A DNA stretch of 64,000 nucleotides from Megascapheus bottae (lineage: Eukaryota; Chordata; Mammalia; Rodentia; Geomyidae). The position numbers and the translations under genes are program-made. The DNA is taken from NCBI GenBank assembly GCA_024803745.1, contig JANJXV010001710.1:21025-85024 (forward strand), in the 5' to 3' direction. The notes below the pieces were generated by a model. The model was not told the DNA's origin. It was given only the letters and a program-made list of their open reading frames with translations, and did not search any database. How positions within the stretch are numbered: position 1 is the first letter of the stretch; each line of letters starts with the position of its first letter. Positions 59,401-64,000 of this stretch are shown piece after piece.

Positions 59401-61129
59401 ACACCTCCATTCTATAACTTAACACACCTATATTGTGACTTCGCACACCTCCATTTTGACTTCACACGCCTCAGGTCTGTGCCTTCACACACCTCCATTC
59501 TATGATTTCACACACTTCCATTCTATGACTTCACACACCTAGATTCTATGACTTCACACACCTCATTTCTGAGTTGACACACCTCCATTCTGTGATTTCA
59601 CACACCTCCAATCTGACTTCACACACCTTCATTCTATGACTTCACACACCTACATTGTGACTTCACACACCTCCATTTTATGAGTTCACACACCTCCATT
59701 CTGACTTCACACACCTCCATTCTATGACTTCACACAGCTAAATTCTGAGTTCACACCTCCATTTGTGACTTCACACTCCACAATTTTGACTTCACACAGC
59801 TCCATTCTGTGACTTCACACACCTCCATTCTGTGACTTCACACACATCCATTTTGACTTCACACACTTCCATTCCATGACTTCACACACCTCCATTCTGT
59901 GACTTCACACACCTCCATTCTGTGACTTCACACACTTCCATTCTTTGAATTCCCACACCTCATTCTGTGACTTCACACACCTCCATTCCATGACTTCACA
60001 CACCTCCATTCTATGAGATTACACACCACCATTCTATGAGTTCACACACCTACATTGTGACTTCACACACCTCCATTCTATGACTTCACACACGTCCATT
60101 CTATGATTTTACACACCTCCATTCTGTGACTTCACACACCTCCATTCTATAACTTCACACACCTCCATTCTGTGACTTCACACACCTCCATTCTATGACT
60201 TCACACACCTCCATTCTATGACTTCACACACCTCCATTCTGTGACTTCACACGCCTCCATTCTATGATTTCACACACCTCCATTCTGTGACTTCACACAC
60301 CTCCATTCTATGACTTCACACATCTCCATTCTATGACTTCACACACCTCCATTCTATAACTTAACACACGTACATTGTGACTTCACACCTCCATTCTATG
60401 AGTTCACACACCTGCATTGTGACTTCACACACCTCCATTCTATGACTTCACCCAACAACATTCTGACATCACACACCTCCATTTTGACTTCACACGCCTC
60501 AGTTCTGTGACTTCACACACCTCCATTCTATGATTTCACACACTTCCATTCTATGACTTCACACACCTAGATTCTATGACTTCACACACCTCATTTCTGA
60601 GTTGACACACCTCCATTCTGTGATTTCCCACACCTCCAATCTGACTTCACACACCTCCATTCTATGACTTCACACACCTCCTTTGTGACTTCACAAACCT
60701 CCATTCTATGAGTTCACACACCTCCATTCTGACTTCACACACCTCCATTCTATGACTTCACACAGCTAAATTCTGACTTCACACCTCCATTTGTGACTTA
60801 ACACTCCACAATTTTGACTTCACACACCTCCATTCTGTGACTTAACACACCTCCATTCTGTGACTTCACACACATCCATTTTGACTTCACACACTTCCAT
60901 TCCATGACTTCACACACCTCCATTCTGTGACTTGAAACACCTCCATTCCATGACTTCACACACCTCCATTCTATGAGATTACACACCACCATTCTATGAG
61001 TTCACACAGCTACATTGTGACTTCACACACCTCCATTCTATGACTTCACACACCAGCATTATTTCTTCAGAATCATCCATTCTATGACTTCACACACCTC
61101 CATTCTATGACTTCACAAACCTCCGTTCT

Positions 61130-61160
61130 GTGACCTCACACACCTTCATTTTGAGGTCAC
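61130..61160. repeat. Small inverted repeat gtgacctc / gaggtcac, copy 1
   Basis: Perfect 8 bp arms at 61130-61137 and 61153-61160 flank a 15 bp spacer. Both arms are one-base variants of the satellite unit (gacttc to gacctc, and gagttc to gaggtc). In form it is an everted pair of aggtca half-sites of the nuclear-receptor type with 17 bp between the hexamers; that resemblance is inference only. Confidence 0.55.
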
Positions 61161-62121
61161 ACACCTCCATTCTCTGACTTCACACACCTCCATTCTGACT
61201 TCACACACCTCCATTCTATGACTTCACACACTTCCTTTCTGTGACTTCACACACCTCCATACTGTGACTTCACACACCTCCATTCTGTGACTTCACACAC
61301 CTCCATTCTATGACTTCACACAGCTCCATTCTGTGACTTAACACACATCCATTCTGTGACTTCATACACCTCCATTCTATGACTTCACACACCTCCATTC
61401 TGTGACTTCACACACCTCCATTCTGGGTTCACACACCTCCAATCAGTGACTTCACACCCATCCATTCTGTGACATCACACACCTCCATTCTATGACTTCA
61501 CACACCTCCATTCTATGACTTCACACACGTCCATTCTATGATTTTACACACCTCCATTCTGTGACTTCACACACCTCCATTCTATGACTTCACACACCTC
61601 CATTCTATGACTTCACACACCTCCATTCTGTGACTTCACACACCTCCATTCTATGATTTCACACACCTCCAGTCTGTGACTTCACACACCTCCATTCTAT
61701 GACTTCACACCCCTCCATTCTATAACTTAACACACCTACATTGTGACTTCACACCTCCATTCTATGAGTTCACACACATGCATTGTGACTTCACACACCT
61801 CCATTCTATGACGTTACCCACCAACATTCTGACTTCACACACCTCCATTTTGACTTCACACGCCTCAGTTCTGTGACTTCACACACGTCCATTCTTTGAC
61901 TTCACACACCTCCATTCTGTGACTTCACACACCTCCATTCCATGACTTCACACACCTCCATTCTATGAGATTACACACCACCATTCTATGAGTTCACACA
62001 CGTACATTGTGACTTCACACACCTCCATTCTATGACTTCACACACCTTCATTATTACTTCAGAATCATCCATTCTATGACTTCACACACCTCCATCCTAT
62101 GACTTCACAAACCTCCGGTCT

Positions 62122-62152
62122 GTGACCTCACACACCTTCATTTTGAGGTCAC
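62122..62152. repeat. Small inverted repeat gtgacctc / gaggtcac, copy 2
   Basis: Same arms and same 15 bp spacer as the element 992 bp upstream, at 62122-62129 and 62145-62152. It was copied as part of the ~1 kb repeat. An older relative near 57011 has only the right arm, so the paired form arose before the last ~1 kb duplication. Confidence 0.55.
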
Positions 62153-64000
62153 ACACCTCCATTCTCTGACTTCACACACCTCCATTCTGACTTCACACAC
62201 CTCCATTCTGTGACTTAACACACATCCATTCTGTGACTTCATACACCTCCATTCTATGACTTCACACACCTCCATTCTGTGACTTCACACACCTCCATTC
62301 TGGGTTCACACACCTCCAATCTGTGACTTCACACCCCTCCATTGTGTGACTTCAAACACCTCCATTCTATGACTTCACACACCTCCATTCTGTGACTTCA
62401 CACGCCACCATTCCATGATTTCACACACCCTCCATTCTGTGACTTCACACACCTCCATTCTATGACTTCACACACCTCCATTCTATGACTTCACACACCT
62501 CCATTCTATAACTAAACACACGTACATTGTGACTTCACACCTCCATTCTATGAGTTCACACACCTGCATTGTGACTTCACACACCTCCATTCTATGATTT
62601 CACACACTTCCATTCTATGACTTCACACACCTAGATTCTATGACTTCACACACCTCATTTCTGAGTTGACACACCTCCATTCTGTGATTTCACACACCTC
62701 CAATCTGACTTCACACACCTCCATTCTATGACTTCACGCACCTCCATTCTATGACTTCACACAGCTAAATTCTGACTTCACACCTCCATTTGTGACTTCA
62801 CACTCCACAATTTTGACTTAACACACCTCCATTCTGTGACTTCACACACTTCCATTCTTTGACTTCACACACCTACATTCTGTGACTTCACACACCTCCA
62901 TTCCATGACTTCACACACCTCCATTCTATGAGATTACACACCACCATTCTATGAGTTCACACACCTACATTGTGACTTCACACACCTCCATTCTATGACT
63001 TAACACACCTTCATTTTTTCTTCAGAATCATCCATTCTATGACTTCACACACCTCCATTCTATGATTTCACAAAATTCCATTCTGTGACTTCACACACCT
63101 CCATTCTGACTTCACACACCTCCATTCTATGACTTCACCCACTTCCATTCTATGACTTCAAACACCTCCTTTCTGTGACTTCACACACCTCCATTGTGAG
63201 TTCACACACCGGCATTCTGTCACTTCATACACCTCCATTCTGTGACTTCACACACCTCCATTCTGTGACTTCACTCACCTCCATTTTTTGAATTCACATA
63301 CCTCCATTCTTTGACTTCACACACCTCCATTCCATGATTTCACACACCTCCATACCATGAGTTCACACACCTCCATTCTATGAGTTCACACACCACCATT
63401 TTGACTTCACACACCTCCATTCTATGACTTCACACACCTTCATTCTTACTTCAGAAACATCCATTCTATGACTTCACACACCTCCATTCTGTGACTCCAC
63501 ACACCTCCATTCTGAGTTCACACACCCCCATTCTGTGACTTCACACACCTTCAATCTGTGACTTGACACACCTCCATTCTATTACTTCACACACCTCCAT
63601 TCTATGACTTCACAAACCTCCAATATATGACTTCACACACCTCCATTCTGTGACTTCACACACCTCCATTCTATGACTTCACACACCTCCATTCTGTGAC
63701 TTCACACACCTATATTGTGACTTCACAGACCTCCATTCTATGAGTTCACACAAATGCATTGTGAATTCACACACCTCCTTTCTATGACTTCACACACCTC
63801 CATCTCTGACTTCACACACCTCCATTCTGACTTCACACACCTCAATTCTGTGACTTCACACAACTCCATTCTATGATTTCACACCCCTCCATTCTATGAC
63901 TTCACACACCTCCATTCTATGACTTCACACACCTCCATTTTGTGACTTCAAAAACCTCCATTCTTTGACTTCACACACCCTCCATTGTGACTTCACACAC

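Larger units (their letters stand above)
60015..62929. repeat. Three successive ~0.96-0.99 kb repeats
   Basis: Repeats start at the gagattacacacc unit at 60015, 60975 and 61967, with a fourth beginning at 62930. All four share the following ttctatgag / acattgtgac order. The second and third also share agaatcatcc and the gtgacctc ... gaggtcac pair. The first goes instead to a cacgtccattctatgatttt stretch, so the repeats are mosaics rather than clean copies. Confidence 0.7.
1..64000. repeat. Satellite array of 20-24 bp units filling the window
   Basis: Every line reads as head-to-tail copies of one short unit. The commonest form is 23 bp: ttcacacacc, tccattct, then atgac or gtgac. Common variants are 21 bp (ending ttctgac, tttgac or ttatgac, or lacking one ca), 20 bp (the tgatcacac junction type), 22 bp (atttgtgac) and 24 bp (ccttttttggac). 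The + strand is very C/T-rich and G-poor: the consensus has 9 C, 7 T, 6 A and 1 G. CpG is rare and sits in recurrent variant units (cacgcacc, ccgttc, ttcgatg, tacgac). No inverted block and no interrupting mobile element was seen. Size and hierarchy fit a eukaryotic heterochromatic satellite (inference). There are no genes in the window. Confidence 0.98.
56469..64000. repeat. Right domain B: HOR of about 4.84 kb with ~1 kb steps
   Basis: A block running from cttcagaatcatcc through gatttcacaaaattcc, cacccccattct, gacttgac and caaatgcattg occurs at 58187 and again at 63024, reaching the window end. The offset is 4,837 bp at its start and 4,860 bp at caaatgcattg (58891 and 63751). Inside it the gagattacacacc unit recurs at 58093, 60015, 60975, 61967 and 62930 (steps of 1922, 960, 992 and 963 bp). 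The cagctaaattctg unit recurs at 57883, 59737, 60765 and 62764. Divergence between copies is higher than in the core. No gene is present. Confidence 0.8.

Noticed and set aside
60798..60992. Open frame of 64 codons on the - strand
   Set aside because: Pure satellite translation in right domain B; the related ~1 kb repeats do not keep it open.
1..64000. CRISPR array (short regular repeats)
   Set aside because: There are no unique spacers: unit follows unit directly at 20-24 bp, and no cas genes are present. Tandem satellite explains it fully.
1..64000. Human satellite II/III type (attcc)n because of the recurring tccattc
   Set aside because: Only seven bases of the 23 match and there is no 5 bp periodicity; the rest of the unit (ttcacacacc) is unrelated.
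1..64000. Centromere protein B box or telomere repeat
   Set aside because: I saw no ttcg....a..cggg pattern and no ttaggg/ccctaa runs. The few cg-containing units (ttcgatg, ccgttc, gacggtac) do not fit the box.
1..64000. ggagg followed by atg on the - strand as ribosome-binding sites
   Set aside because: The motif is part of every unit, spacing is fixed by the repeat and no open frame follows. The array size argues for a eukaryote in any case.

Overview
The whole 64 kb window is one tandem-repeat (satellite) array. From the first base to the last it is built of head-to-tail copies of a 20-24 bp unit, most often 23 bp: on the + strand ttcacacacc, then tccattct, then atgac or gtgac. At about 22-23 bp per unit this is roughly 2,800 units. 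I found no unique sequence, protein-coding gene, RNA gene, transposon, CRISPR array or origin, and no orientation switch. An array this size, with higher-order structure and an extreme strand bias (G is only 1-2 of 23 bases on the + strand), points to a eukaryotic chromosome, probably heterochromatin such as a pericentromere, subtelomere or sex-chromosome block. I cannot name the species: the unit matches no satellite I recognise.

Layout. (1) Positions 1-3,670 are a diverged, rearranged left part. (2) Positions 3,671-50,484 are a homogenised core of higher-order repeats (HORs). I phased them on a rare variant unit containing ggtacacacc, seen at 11331, 17742, 21935, 26935, 31979, 38547, 46467 and 48891, with a diverged form near 3671. 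HOR lengths are 7.66, 6.41, 4.19, 5.00, 5.04, 6.57, 7.92 and 2.42 kb, then a partial copy. The complete form is about 6.57 kb, and the other sizes mostly follow from a few identifiable block deletions and duplications. (3) Positions 50,485-56,140 are an older, diverged domain with 1.8 kb repeats. (4) Positions 56,141-64,000 are a second diverged domain with a 4.84 kb HOR and internal steps of about 0.96-1.0 kb.

The hierarchy has at least three levels: the 23 bp unit, an internal duplication of about 1.98 kb, and the 5-6.6 kb HOR. Shared deletions allow part of the history to be read. A phase-shifted 5.0 kb unit was amplified about three times between roughly 15.7 and 28.3 kb. A 1,353 bp block was duplicated at 41.9-44.6 kb. 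A 328 bp block typical of the far-right domain sits at 5,965-6,292, identical to its copy 50,176 bp away. A cluster of single-base indels at 37.8-41.7 kb may be consensus error.

Nothing here supports a new gene system; the interest lies in the satellite architecture. All comparisons were made by eye, so junction positions are good to about 30 bp and divergence is described qualitatively.
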